A stretch of 54,640 bases of DNA. Source: JBGRQA01 sp041725895. Its GTDB lineage: Bacteria; Bacteroidota; Bacteroidia; Bacteroidales; Marinifilaceae. Positions 7,458 through 16,147 of this stretch are shown in pieces (position 1 is the stretch's first letter; each line of letters opens with the position of its first letter). The translations under genes were made by a program, and so were the position numbers. Location: contig JBGRQA010000037.1 in assembly GCA_041725895.1 (NCBI GenBank), positions 1-54,640 of the forward strand, written 5' to 3'. The notes beneath the pieces are model-generated. The model did not search any database and was not told the DNA's origin. It was given only the letters and a program-made list of their open reading frames with translations.

Positions 7458-8480
7458 GTGGTTAACAGAGAATTTCAAAACAACATACCAAAAGAGGGAG
7501 AAAACATCGAAGGAACGTTTTTTAGCCAGGAGAAAAATGGATTGAGGCAAATCTCCAGAAAATCAAGAAGCATACCTATTTCTGGCATTTATACCTGTAT
7601 CGATTTTGACAAAAAGATCCTTGACAATTATAAAAATGGACAACCCATAGGTACAACAACCCATTTTCCCGAGATCGACGAGCATTGGACCTGGAGGTTA
7701 GGAGAGGTTAGTATCATCACCGGTTTCTGCAACCAGGGTAAAAGCCTACTGGTGGGACAATTACTTCTATTGAAAGCCATCGGAGACAATTGGAATCATG
7801 CGATATTCTGTCCAGAGGAAATGCCCAGTGAAGATTATTTCACGAACTTGATTGAAAGCTATGTGGGAAAATCTGCCAGCAAAAACCAGGCAAAATACAA
7901 TAACTATATGACTTTAAATGAGCTCAATGATGCTATAAGCAATATTTCCCCGCATTTTTTTCTAGTCAACCCTCCCGATAATCATTCCATTGATAATTTG
8001 ATAAGGCACTTCACCTACCTTGTTGAGGAAAAAAAAGTTCAAACCATAACCATTGACCCCTACAACCAAATCCACCACAATATGGAGCCGGGAGAAAGGG
8101 AAGATCTTTATATTAGCCGTTTTATGACCAAACTGAAAAAATTTGCTATAGAACAGAATGTTGCAGTCCTTTTGATTGCCCATCAGAATACTCCAGAAAT
8201 ACAAAGGAAAGAAATCAATCCTAAACCAAGCCTATACAGAATCAAGGGGGGCGGAACTTTTGCAGACAAAGCGGACAATGTATTAGCCATTTGGCGCCCT
8301 TTTATAAATACAAACCCTTTGGATACTTCTATAAAATTCATGAGCTTAAAGATAAAAAAACAAAAGTTGACTGGAATTCCCGGAAAAGCCGACTTGACAT
8401 ACGAAAGAAAAAGCAACAGGTTTATGGACAAAAATGGAAGCCCCATCCACAGACTTAAACAAAAATATAAACAGACCTAA
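7458..8480 (+). CDS. RecA/DnaB-type ATPase of mobile element
   Basis: 340 residues, apparently starting at GTG (7458); no ATG lies in the N-terminal part and the coding pattern extends to this point. The P-loop is GFCNQGKSLL (K95), followed by PEEMPSEDYF, a Walker B-like TITIDPYNQIHH and an LLIAHQNTPEI stretch, then a basic DNA-contacting segment rich in K/R. This is the fold of phage-type DnaB/Twinkle/RepA helicases. With the preceding initiator-like gene it forms the element's replication module. There is a 90-nt gap after the initiator gene. Confidence 0.8.
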   Translation: MVNREFQNNIPKEGENIEGTFFSQEKNGLRQISRKSRSIPISGIYTCIDFDKKILDNYKNGQPIGTTTHFPEIDEHWTWRLGEVSIITGFCNQGKSLLVGQLLLLKAIGDNWNHAIFCPEEMPSEDYFTNLIESYVGKSASKNQAKYNNYMTLNELNDAISNISPHFFLVNPPDNHSIDNLIRHFTYLVEEKKVQTITIDPYNQIHHNMEPGEREDLYISRFMTKLKKFAIEQNVAVLLIAHQNTPEIQRKEINPKPSLYRIKGGGTFADKADNVLAIWRPFINTNPLDTSIKFMSLKIKKQKLTGIPGKADLTYERKSNRFMDKNGSPIHRLKQKYKQT

Positions 8481-10073
8481 TTGCTTTGAATTTTTCCTAA
8501 AAACCAACCCGAAACATAAAAATGATTTGAAGACGGCCCATTATAGACTTTATGCTCCTCCTTGTAATTCAATAGGATCCAATACTATCAATTCAAAAAA
8601 GCAACAAAATAAACACCATCTCTATTTGTTAAAAGATATTAACCAAATGCAATGATTGAATCAAATTTTTTCACCTTCTTTTTTGAATTGAATACCCCCC
8701 ACCCAACCTACCCCATGACTCCCCCCCGGGGTCTAATTGAATCCAAAACGGATTCTTTTCACCCACACTCTCCTAGTTTACCGTTTCGATTTAAAGAAAG
8801 CCTATGGATTGATTAAATGGTGACCCCTTCCACAAACTAATGGGATGCACAGAGAGCCTCTCTGCCGACCTTACCCTACAAAGGACATCAAATCACTAAC
8901 CCAACTCATCTTCATGCTTCCTACGGCTCTACAGTAGCTCAGACATACACATTAAAACACCCACATAACACACAAAATCAAAACGTATAGAAAAAGAAGG
9001 GTCTGCTTACATTAAAGGCCACCACAAATAAGAAACCTATACATACAACAATGCCTTCTTAGAAGTTCTTTTCCCAGTCCCATTAAAATATTCCTCTACA
9101 AGTAGCTTTATCTTTACAGACAGGCCTTCCAGCTCCAGTAGTCGATTCAGGTAAAATTGCCCCTTCAGCAACTTGATGGCGGATGGAATCCCCACCAAGA
9201 CGTACAGCAACATGGAGCGTCTAGTAATCTACATCGGAATAGAAACAAATATCTTTTCACCAATTTACTATCTCGCTAAAAGCTCAACAAATATTTCAAT
9301 TAGAAAGCTGCCATTTGCAAAGAAGATGAATTGCCTGCTCTATGATTGAAAAAATTTTAATTCTTCACGGCCTTTACCCTAAAAAGCAGTCTCCAAATCT
9401 TATTGAATGTCATTTCTCTCCATTTTCGCGTAGATTGCAAGAAAAGTTACTCCCCACAATACTCAATCTAACACTCCGAACATCAACCTATTTAACATTA
9501 AAAGCTCATATTTTTAAGCTCTGAGAATCATCTTTTAATCCGCACCCCTTCCCACGGCCCGAAAGATCGCTTTGTAATGAACTTAATTTTGGGCGTGAAG
9601 GGCTAGGTAGAATTGGAAACCCAAATCCAACCACCAAGTGAGTGCATAAATTTGATAGTAAAAAAGCGTGTGAAGGAAATTAATAATTTGTCTATGGAAA
9701 ATTTATGATTATCGATTGCAATAAAGCAAACTAAAATTACATTCGAGAAAAAGTTCTAAAATGATTCTAGTGGGTGCTTTTCTTTAAAATTAATTCTAAA
9801 TAGAATCCTTTTATCCTTTAGCATCACCTTCGCCTAGCCTTTGATTTGTTTGTCTGGCAGATTTTGTGGCATCAACACCTACTATGGTTTAGAATGGTTT
9901 TGTATAGATTGTCGCGCTGTGACATTGGTGGTGATGATTGTTTGCTGCTACAGAGGGTTTGTTGCTCCGCAACATGTGGGGGTGCTTTGAGTTAAGGGTT
10001 GAGTATATTCCCACACAAATATTTGGACCATCTTAGAGTGGAATACATGAACACCAAAATCAAATTGAATAAA
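8481..10073. other. 1.6 kb of decayed or noncoding DNA
   Basis: No convincing gene. It contains C-rich tracts (8690-8735), short frames without family resemblance (for example 8434-8655 and 9342-9524) and one coding-like fragment on the minus strand (separate entry). It separates the integrative element from the defence island and looks like relic DNA. Confidence 0.5.
9037..9213 (-). pseudogene. 58-residue coding-like remnant
   Basis: Minus-strand frame of 58 residues starting MLLYVLVGIPSAIKLL and ending GKRTSKKALLYV. It has the composition of a real helical protein (KGQFYLNRLLELEG, VKIKLLVEEYFNGT). An in-frame stop lies seven codons before the ATG, so it is probably the surviving end of a larger gene. 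Family not recognised. Confidence 0.3.
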
Positions 10074-10106
10074 AGCCCAGACAGGTTTTGAAAACCTGTC
10101 TGGGCT
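10074..10106 (-). terminator. Terminator of the PD-(D/E)XK module
   Basis: A 16-bp perfect stem (AGCCCAGACAGGTTTT / AAAACCTGTCTGGGCT) around one central base. Read on the minus strand it ends in TTTTATT, 24 nt after the stop of the gene at 10130. The stem is symmetric enough to act in both directions. Confidence 0.85.
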
Positions 10107-10129
10107 GAATATAACAATCTGAGAGGCAT

Positions 10130-10804
10130 CTATTTCAACAACTGAACATCGCTCTCCTTATGAACAAGATTATCAAATTCTCTTAAAACAGTATCACAAG
10201 AAGCTTGGTCAAAGAATTCTTCCAATGGATACCTTGCCGCGATAAAACAGTTATTACCTTTATTTACTACCATTGAAGCACCTTTGTTCTTAATCAAGCT
10301 CACTCCCACTTCATCCAGAATGGAAGCACCGGAATCCCAAAGCCAATCTGCATTACCCTTGATTCGTTCGAAGATAAAAATCAGAGCAGAGGAGGATTCC
10401 ACGCTTTCTTTAAAGGTTTCAATTCGATTCCTGTGCTTTTGGGACTCTGTGGATTCATAAAATCCGCTGTCACTGACCTGTAATACCGACATAGCATACC
10501 TCAAATTCACATCATCTAGCTTAACAGAGTTTTGTCCAAGGTAGTACTCAAATTCATAGGCATACAGGAAATCCCAGGCCCACATATCTTTCCATACCTG
10601 CAAATCGGCATATCCACTTCGCTTATTTCTAATCTTATCGCAGAAGTGCTTTTTGCCGGAAAATTCGGGCATGGAATAGCGTTCCTTAATGTAGGAAACA
10701 ATATCGAGCATCCTCTGCTGGTATTCCTTAAGCAAGCGGAAAGAGTTTCTAACATCACATAAAGCTTCTTGTAATTCTTCTTTAGATTGCATGATTTTAT
10801 TCAT
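10130..10804 (-). CDS. Hypothetical partner of PD-(D/E)XK protein
   Basis: 224 residues from the ATG at 10804 (MNKIMQSKEELQ). I prefer this start to upstream ones because it overlaps the end of the preceding gene by only 8 nt, whereas the upstream extension is Cys/Pro-rich and lies wholly within that gene. It is predicted helical and soluble. The N-terminal half is a coiled helix (EELQEALCDVRNSFRLLKEYQQRML). The middle contains WKDMWAWDFLYAYEFEYYL, and the C-terminus has beta-like GASMVVNKGNNCFIAARYPLEE. I recognise no family. Coupling to a PD-(D/E)XK gene inside a defence island suggests a two-gene defence module. Confidence 0.75.
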   Translation of the reverse strand: MNKIMQSKEELQEALCDVRNSFRLLKEYQQRMLDIVSYIKERYSMPEFSGKKHFCDKIRNKRSGYADLQVWKDMWAWDFLYAYEFEYYLGQNSVKLDDVNLRYAMSVLQVSDSGFYESTESQKHRNRIETFKESVESSSALIFIFERIKGNADWLWDSGASILDEVGVSLIKNKGASMVVNKGNNCFIAARYPLEEFFDQASCDTVLREFDNLVHKESDVQLLK

Positions 10805-11540
10805 GGTGTATAAGATTTTCAAATTTCTGAAGGGAACTAAAGGTAAACAGGGATTCTTTTCGTATGGAATAAGAGGGCATGGATTGAAACCAATTGATGT
10901 GAAAAAAGCCATGGTAGTTAAAACCGACAATCAAATCATTCAAAATTCGGATCAAGGCCTGCTGGTGCGGTATGGAAGCAGTCACTGCCATTAGTTGGTC
11001 TTTCAACCTGTAAACTTGCATCAGTAAGCCCATCCAGTTGCATTTGTTTATGGTTGTTTCGCAAGCTATTTTTTCCTGATCCACCTCATATTCAATTGAT
11101 ACCTTTTCATTCAACTTGTTACTATTGCCACCCAGTGTTATGTAGAAGAGCTTCTTTTTCTCTTCCGTTCTTTCATTGCAATAGGCACGGATCTGATTCT
11201 TCCATTGATCTTCATACTGACCACCATCATCCCCCCTTTTTGCTTCGATTATGAGATCGAAATTGGTGAATTCAAGAAATACATCCGGTTCAATATACTT
11301 TCGTCCTTTAATACCGGTTGCATCCCAGCGAGGCCAGAATTGCAGCCCAATAAGGCTTCCTGCAATTTGAGGGAGGTTGGACTTATCAGAACAGGCTTCC
11401 CGCAGCAGAAACCAGAAGGTTTCACAGGGCAGGTACTGCATCAAACCGATAACCGATGAAGTGAAAGAATCCTCCTTTACGCCATCTATGGTAACTTTCC
11501 TTTTTAGAATACTGTGTAACATAAATTGAACAAAATACAA
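10797..11540 (-). CDS. PD-(D/E)XK nuclease-like protein
   Basis: 247 residues (or 241 if Met7 is used). The nuclease core is visible: an N-terminal helix with an acidic residue (VKEDSFTSSVIGL, E23), then D86 (IEPDVFLEF) and E99-A-K101 (FDLIIEAKRGDDGGQ), followed by QWKNQIRAY and a central LFYITLGGN strand. This is the arrangement of PD-(D/E)XK restriction-like nucleases. The EDSFTSSV start and the EAKRGDDGGQYEDQW segment resemble defence-island nucleases of the DUF4420 or PDDEXK type. The C-terminal 100 residues are helical. First gene of a two-gene leftward unit with the 10130 gene. Confidence 0.75.
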   Translation of the reverse strand: MYFVQFMLHSILKRKVTIDGVKEDSFTSSVIGLMQYLPCETFWFLLREACSDKSNLPQIAGSLIGLQFWPRWDATGIKGRKYIEPDVFLEFTNFDLIIEAKRGDDGGQYEDQWKNQIRAYCNERTEEKKKLFYITLGGNSNKLNEKVSIEYEVDQEKIACETTINKCNWMGLLMQVYRLKDQLMAVTASIPHQQALIRILNDLIVGFNYHGFFHINWFQSMPSYSIRKESLFTFSSLQKFENLIHHE

Positions 11541-12041
11541 TCTATCTCCATCAACTGGGGAAGAGACAAAATGTAGATGAAGAAAAATACTACTGTGTTT
11601 TCAATGTATTAAAGACATGCAATAGTAACGATAATATGTTATATGTCAAGCTATCAATTATGCCAATTCCAGAAATTACAACAAAACAGTAGTATATCTA
11701 TTAGACGAAATAACACACCCGAAATCATTGAAACAGTTGGAAGATATCGATGGCTGTTTCAGGACGCAAAGGAATATGTGGGAAAGAAGGATTTACCCCT
11801 CTCGAACTCTAAAAGAGGAGACATAGATAATTACCCGACACCCCTCCAGAAACGAGAAATCCTGACACCTATGTCCTACAAAACTAGACGGAATTTAGAA
11901 ATACTCCAGTACAAAAATAAAGCGTGTCTTCCTTTAGTGACCTAGCACTTAGTAGGAGAAATATTGAAAACAACGCCCCTTATTAACCTTCGTTGGAAGC
12001 GAGAAGAAATGAGTAATTTATTGATCATCCGCCAAGGGATG
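11541..12041. other. 500-bp gap, no confident gene
   Basis: It holds the promoter region of the leftward PD-(D/E)XK pair. One plus-strand frame (11643-11945, 100 codons) has no clear family match, no ribosome-binding signal and a basic low-information composition, so I do not call it a gene. Confidence 0.4.
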
Positions 12042-12443
12042 CTATATTTTCAAATCGAGGTATTTCCCGTCTTGTTTTAAACGCCAATATTTTCTATTGT
12101 TATTTGGAATCTCTGCTCCCAAATTATCACAATAATCAATAAAATTTGCTTCTATTTTCTCAGTAGCAAATGGCCTTCCAGCTATCTTTGTTATAACCGG
12201 ATTTGTATCTCGGCCATCCTTCTCATCATTCACCTCATGCTTTCTCAGGGAGTTGTTCTTATAGCCAGAAAACCTGCTTGGTGCAAAATGGTTTTCTCCA
12301 TTCACCTTATACACAAGAATTGTTTTTCCCTTTCGTACCAAATCCATTGCAAACTCTTTTTCCTCAGGGTTATCTGATTTAAGATAATTTTCAAGCGTGT
12401 GCAAATTTTCAATTAACTCGTTTAGATTTTCAATCAGTTTCAT
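12042..12443 (-). CDS. Small protein with FAPSRFxGYKNN motif
   Basis: 133 residues. A helical N-terminus (ENLNELIENLHTLENYL) is followed by a compact domain with YKVNGENHFAPSRFSGYKNN, DGRDTNPVITKIAGRPF and YCDNLGAEIP. As far as I recall, the FAPSRFxGYxNN...DGRxTNPxI pattern occurs in N-terminal modules fused or adjacent to HNH-type restriction endonucleases, where it could recognise DNA. No nuclease residues are visible here. It lies at the 3' end of the large leftward defence operon, just beyond a broken DUF1524 HNH gene, and may be a surviving companion of that gene. Function unknown. Confidence 0.65.
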   Translation of the reverse strand: MKLIENLNELIENLHTLENYLKSDNPEEKEFAMDLVRKGKTILVYKVNGENHFAPSRFSGYKNNSLRKHEVNDEKDGRDTNPVITKIAGRPFATEKIEANFIDYCDNLGAEIPNNNRKYWRLKQDGKYLDLKI

Positions 12444-12485
12444 TAGTTAGATGTTTGAGTTATTAATATACTGATACGCTTACAA

Positions 12486-12924
12486 TCAAGGGGAATAATA
12501 ATAGTCTTTGATCTTTTGAGCCATAAAAATCCTTCTCTTGTGCAAAAATTCCATGTAATGATCGATGGACATGTCGAAGATGCTTTCAGGTATACAATTC
12601 ATTTTCAAATTCGCAATCAGCTCATCGTAGTCCTTAATGCCGCCATAAAACTGGTCGCCATTGGTAACCTAAGCCTTCAGTTCGCTGAAATATTGAGATG
12701 GAGCCTTCTTCCCCACTTTGATATTGATCTCCTGCTGCATGTAAACGTAGTTGGCGATCTGGTTGTATTCGCCTCTTTGCAATCCTTTCTCTTTTAGATA
12801 ACCTTTTGGAAAGATGTGGTGGATGTCTCCCCGGTGCTGAATCAATTCGTTGACCGTAAACTAACTCCCCTCATTGAAAAGGAGGAAATGCATGGCCAAG
12901 ACTTTGGAATGCCCTATTCCAAAA
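12486..12924 (-). pseudogene. Remnant of GmrSD-type DUF262/DUF1524 gene (HNH end)
   Basis: The minus strand encodes the C-terminal HNH part of a DUF262-DUF1524 protein. It reads LAMHFLLFNEGS, an in-frame TAG, FTVNELIQHRGDIHHIFPKG (the HNH signature HHIFPK), EYNQIANYVYMQQEINIK, APSQYFSELKA, a second TAG, then YMEFLHKRRIFMAQKIKDYY to a TGA at 12486. These segments match the conserved end of GmrSD-family type IV restriction enzymes. The N-terminal DUF262 half is gone. Two in-frame stops show it is dead. It sits immediately 3' of the intact DUF262-containing operon, which itself lacks an HNH domain. Confidence 0.85.
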
Positions 12925-13758
12925 TCAATGAAAATCGAGAACTTTAGTTTTATCACTTTTTTTAAAGTTGATTACACCATCCAGAGATGCTTCTCCAATA
13001 TGGTGCATTTTATTATCAAAAACCTCAATATGTGCTGCGGGGCCACGATGAAGATTATCAACATAGTAATACCGGCGATTACTGTCGAAATACACTTGTC
13101 TGCCCTGTTCTTTTTGACCATCTAATTTTCTATAAAACCCCTTATTCAAAAGGCAAGTTTCTTCATCTCTTGGAGGCCTTGAAAAATCGTTATATTTGTA
13201 TTCATCACAAAGTTTCTGTTCGATCCACCAGGAAATAGCTTCATCTTTTATTGCACTATCCAAAGAAATGGGAAAAACATCTACTGGATTCACTTTTGAA
13301 ATGATATCCATGAACAACTTAGAATCTCTGCTATATTTTAGATCTGATAAATTAATAATCAATGCATCATCCTTGTAATAATTTTTCTTTAATTCAGCAG
13401 CTTCAGCCAAAGAAGTATTATTAACATCTATTAATTTGGGAGGTACCTGAAAAGAATCTAGAAAGAAATAACCAAAACTGTTATCCTGAATCTTTTGTGA
13501 ATTCCAATACTCCAAACCTAATCTGCCTAGGTTTTCCAGTAATATCCTATAAAGATCTTCTTCATTCGTAAACAATTCAAAAAATTCTTTCAAGGCCATT
13601 CCGGTTTTAAAATATATTTTTTTTGAGGAATACTTGTTTCGTTTCTCTTGAATAACGTTGGTACAAGAATTGAATAACTCTAATGATTTAACAAAATCTT
13701 CATAAGTAGCATCATCAAATTGCTCTTGCAGAAAAGCTTCATTAAAATATATGACCAT
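12925..13758 (-). CDS. Protein with colicin E3-like C-terminal domain
   Basis: 277 residues. The first ~215 residues are of unknown family (YFNEAFLQEQFDDATYEDFV, then DALIINLSDLKYSRDSKLFM). The last ~58 residues resemble the ribonuclease domain of colicin E3/pyocin S6 cytotoxins: basic RQVYFDSNRRYYYVDNLH, then HIEVFDNKMHHIGEASLDG, then a lysine-rich tail. In colicin E3 the catalytic residues are D, H three later and E four after that in WDSQHGELE. Here D234, H237 and E245 line up with a four-residue insertion. It is the last gene of the leftward operon, 2 nt after the ATPase gene. It may be the effector of the operon. The similarity was read by eye and needs a profile search. Confidence 0.7.
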   Translation of the reverse strand: MVIYFNEAFLQEQFDDATYEDFVKSLELFNSCTNVIQEKRNKYSSKKIYFKTGMALKEFFELFTNEEDLYRILLENLGRLGLEYWNSQKIQDNSFGYFFLDSFQVPPKLIDVNNTSLAEAAELKKNYYKDDALIINLSDLKYSRDSKLFMDIISKVNPVDVFPISLDSAIKDEAISWWIEQKLCDEYKYNDFSRPPRDEETCLLNKGFYRKLDGQKEQGRQVYFDSNRRYYYVDNLHRGPAAHIEVFDNKMHHIGEASLDGVINFKKSDKTKVLDFH

Positions 13759-13760
13759 AG

Positions 13761-14837
13761 TTAGAATTTAAGTATTTTCTCGAGGTCCTTTTTTGCCTGA
13801 TCGAAAAAATCAACTGGCCAAAGGTCAATAGCCCCTCCTTGATTAATTTGGATGGGTTGTACTCTTTCACCTTCGCCATTATTGAAGTATAGAACGGAAA
13901 CATCATCTGATTTTAATTTTGAAGATTCAGATGTAATCAGAACACGCAGGGCATTTAAAATATGCTCACTATGTGATTCAATAAAGACCTGTACGCCACA
14001 CATGGCTACTTTTGAAAGAAATTCTACAAGATAGGACTGTGCTTTTGGGTGTAAGTGGGCTTCCGGATTTTCAACAATAATAATTTCACCCGGCTTTGCA
14101 ATTAAACCAGAAACCACAATGGGAAGAATGTAGCTGTATCCAAAACCGACATTTGATGGTTTGTATTTCTTCTCATTATTTCCAAATTGAAAAGAAAGGA
14201 TAAGCACTCCATTTCCTATGTTATTGACGTCTACCCTAAGGCCTGGAGCATCTAAAATTTCTCCAATCCACTCTCCAGTTTGAATCAATAACTCTTGGGT
14301 TTTGTTTCCAATATACAGCTCCTCGTTAATCAACTCATCTCTTTTGCTGTATAATACATTACCAACAAATTGTCCTTTGGAACCAACAGAAATAAATGAG
14401 GGTTGATTAGCTCTTAGATAGAACTCCTGTGGACCAACTCTATCTGCTGCTATGTAATGTAATTTTTCCAGAAAATGAAAATTGGATAATGAACCATTGG
14501 TAATTTTTGCCACCATATCATCATCCTCAGCCACTCCCAATTCAAGAATTATTTGGTTTTCATTGCAAGTTAACTGAATATCTATTGAACTTTCTTCACT
14601 AACAGAGGAGTTTCTCAAGTCATTAAAAGTCCCAATATGAATACATTCCCCATTTAAGATTAATTTATCTTCCAATCCACCCCTACTATTTTGGGTTTGA
14701 TTAAATAGCAATAGTGATTGTAAAAAAGAAGACTTACCTCTACCATTAATACCCGTTACCAAATTAATAGAACTTAAAGGGAATTTGGTCTCTTCTTTAA
14801 ATATTTTGAAATTTTTTAACTGAATTTCCGATATCAT
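13761..14837 (-). CDS. AAA/ABC-type ATPase, DUF3696 family
   Basis: 358 residues, a compact SMC/RecF/OLD-like ATPase. The start is ISEIQLKNFKIFKEETKFPL with P-loop TGINGRGKSSFLQSL (K35 region). The ABC-like end has IIIVENPEAHLHPKAQSYL (Walker B), then QVFIESHSEHILNALR with the H-loop. The C-terminus reads INQGGAIDLWPVDFFDQAKKDLEKIL, the signature of the DUF3696 group. Such ATPases occur in many defence systems as sensors or regulators of nuclease partners. The start codon overlaps the DUF262 stop by 4 nt, so the two are tightly coupled. Confidence 0.85.
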   Translation of the reverse strand: MISEIQLKNFKIFKEETKFPLSSINLVTGINGRGKSSFLQSLLLFNQTQNSRGGLEDKLILNGECIHIGTFNDLRNSSVSEESSIDIQLTCNENQIILELGVAEDDDMVAKITNGSLSNFHFLEKLHYIAADRVGPQEFYLRANQPSFISVGSKGQFVGNVLYSKRDELINEELYIGNKTQELLIQTGEWIGEILDAPGLRVDVNNIGNGVLILSFQFGNNEKKYKPSNVGFGYSYILPIVVSGLIAKPGEIIIVENPEAHLHPKAQSYLVEFLSKVAMCGVQVFIESHSEHILNALRVLITSESSKLKSDDVSVLYFNNGEGERVQPIQINQGGAIDLWPVDFFDQAKKDLEKILKF

Positions 14838-16093
14838 AAGGCATCCCCTCCTAAAACTTCCATCACCTTGTTAAATCTAGTTCTCACTCTCTTGGGATCC
14901 CCTGTTGAAAATCGAACAGCATCCTCATAATCCACATCATTCAATAATAAATTGTAATTCTCTTTTACTTTTCTCTTATTATTATCCAACCATGCATCAT
15001 CTTTTTGAGCAAAAAAATAGGATACCGATTCCAAAACAGCTAAATTAATTCGACCACGCGTTCTATTCGTCGGTATTCTGAAGTTGGTACTCCCAAAAAA
15101 ACTATAAGTTTTTCTCATAATCCTTTTGAATTTCTTTTCCAAATCAAGGATGTCATTAGGCGTAAAGTCATTATTTATTTTAACCATCGCCTTTTCAACA
15201 AAATCGTTCATACTTCCTTGATAGTCTTCCTTAAAATCAAAAATCCAAAACGAAATACATCGTAGGACAGCCTCTTGATCTTTCTTTCTAAGACTGGAAA
15301 CACCACCATCGATTGCCCGCACAAACTCCTGTGATTTAGCCAGTTCTCCTAACAACTTAGTTGCTCTCCCCATGTAAATACAATTTCTAATTTCCTGTCT
15401 TTGCAACTGGGTACCACCTGTATTAATTCTATTAAATATATCATACACCATTTCCATAGGAACAGATGGCTGGATCAAATAAACATTTAATTTTTTATCC
15501 TCAATTTTTGATTGCAGATCACCTTCCAACTCATCAAAATATTTTCCATTTAACTGAGGAAGTGCTCGTAATTCTTCAAGTTTAAAATCTCCTTTTAAAT
15601 AGGATCTTAAGGTAGTGATCCTTTGTCTACCATCAACAATAATATATTGCCCTTTTTTACTTTTATTGATATAAAAAGGAGGTAAAGGGAAATTTAAAAG
15701 AACCGATTCAATGAATAAGCTTTGTTGATCAGGTTTCCAAACAAAATTTCGCTGAAAATTAGGATCTAAAACAAGCTTGTTTTTATCCCACTTCCTAATA
15801 GCTAATTCATAAACAGTCTGAGGTTCTTCCCTTATATCAATGTCTGCCTCAGAAGGATCGTATGGATAGATCGTTCCATTCTCGGGATTTGTATCACTGT
15901 CATCAATCAACTTAATATCATCTAATACTTTTTTTATTATTGAATCCTGATCCCCTGGCAACACAACCTTAAGATCTTTTTCAAGATCTTCAAGAGTTTT
16001 ATAAACCTTTGATTCAAGAACCTTTATCTTTTCAAAAATGACAGAATCATTTTTAAAAGCATTTATTATATCTCCATTAAGTGTTATTCTCAT
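14834..16093 (-). CDS. DUF262 (GmrSD N-domain-like) protein
   Basis: 419 residues. After a helical N-terminus (1-95), a DUF262/ParB-like NTPase domain is clear: LDPNFQRNFVWKPDQQSLFI, PLPPFYINKSKKGQYIIVDG, RQRITTLRSYL and FNRINTGGTQLQRQEIRN. In GmrSD and BrxU-type proteins this domain binds and hydrolyses nucleotides and controls an attached HNH nuclease. Here the HNH (DUF1524) domain is absent, so nuclease action must come from another subunit. It follows the methyltransferase gene by 54 nt and overlaps the DUF3696 ATPase gene. Confidence 0.88.
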   Translation of the reverse strand: MRITLNGDIINAFKNDSVIFEKIKVLESKVYKTLEDLEKDLKVVLPGDQDSIIKKVLDDIKLIDDSDTNPENGTIYPYDPSEADIDIREEPQTVYELAIRKWDKNKLVLDPNFQRNFVWKPDQQSLFIESVLLNFPLPPFYINKSKKGQYIIVDGRQRITTLRSYLKGDFKLEELRALPQLNGKYFDELEGDLQSKIEDKKLNVYLIQPSVPMEMVYDIFNRINTGGTQLQRQEIRNCIYMGRATKLLGELAKSQEFVRAIDGGVSSLRKKDQEAVLRCISFWIFDFKEDYQGSMNDFVEKAMVKINNDFTPNDILDLEKKFKRIMRKTYSFFGSTNFRIPTNRTRGRINLAVLESVSYFFAQKDDAWLDNNKRKVKENYNLLLNDVDYEDAVRFSTGDPKRVRTRFNKVMEVLGGDAL

Positions 16094-16147
16094 TTTAATA
16101 AGTTTAAAACCCGTCTAATTTATGAAATATCGATTACTAAACATAGA

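Noticed and set aside
11643..11945. 100-codon plus-strand frame
   Set aside because: No family resemblance, no ribosome-binding signal and low-information basic composition; it could be chance in AT-rich DNA.
12516..12797. 93-codon plus-strand frame
   Set aside because: It is the antisense of the DUF1524 HNH remnant, whose minus-strand reading is clearly the conserved protein.
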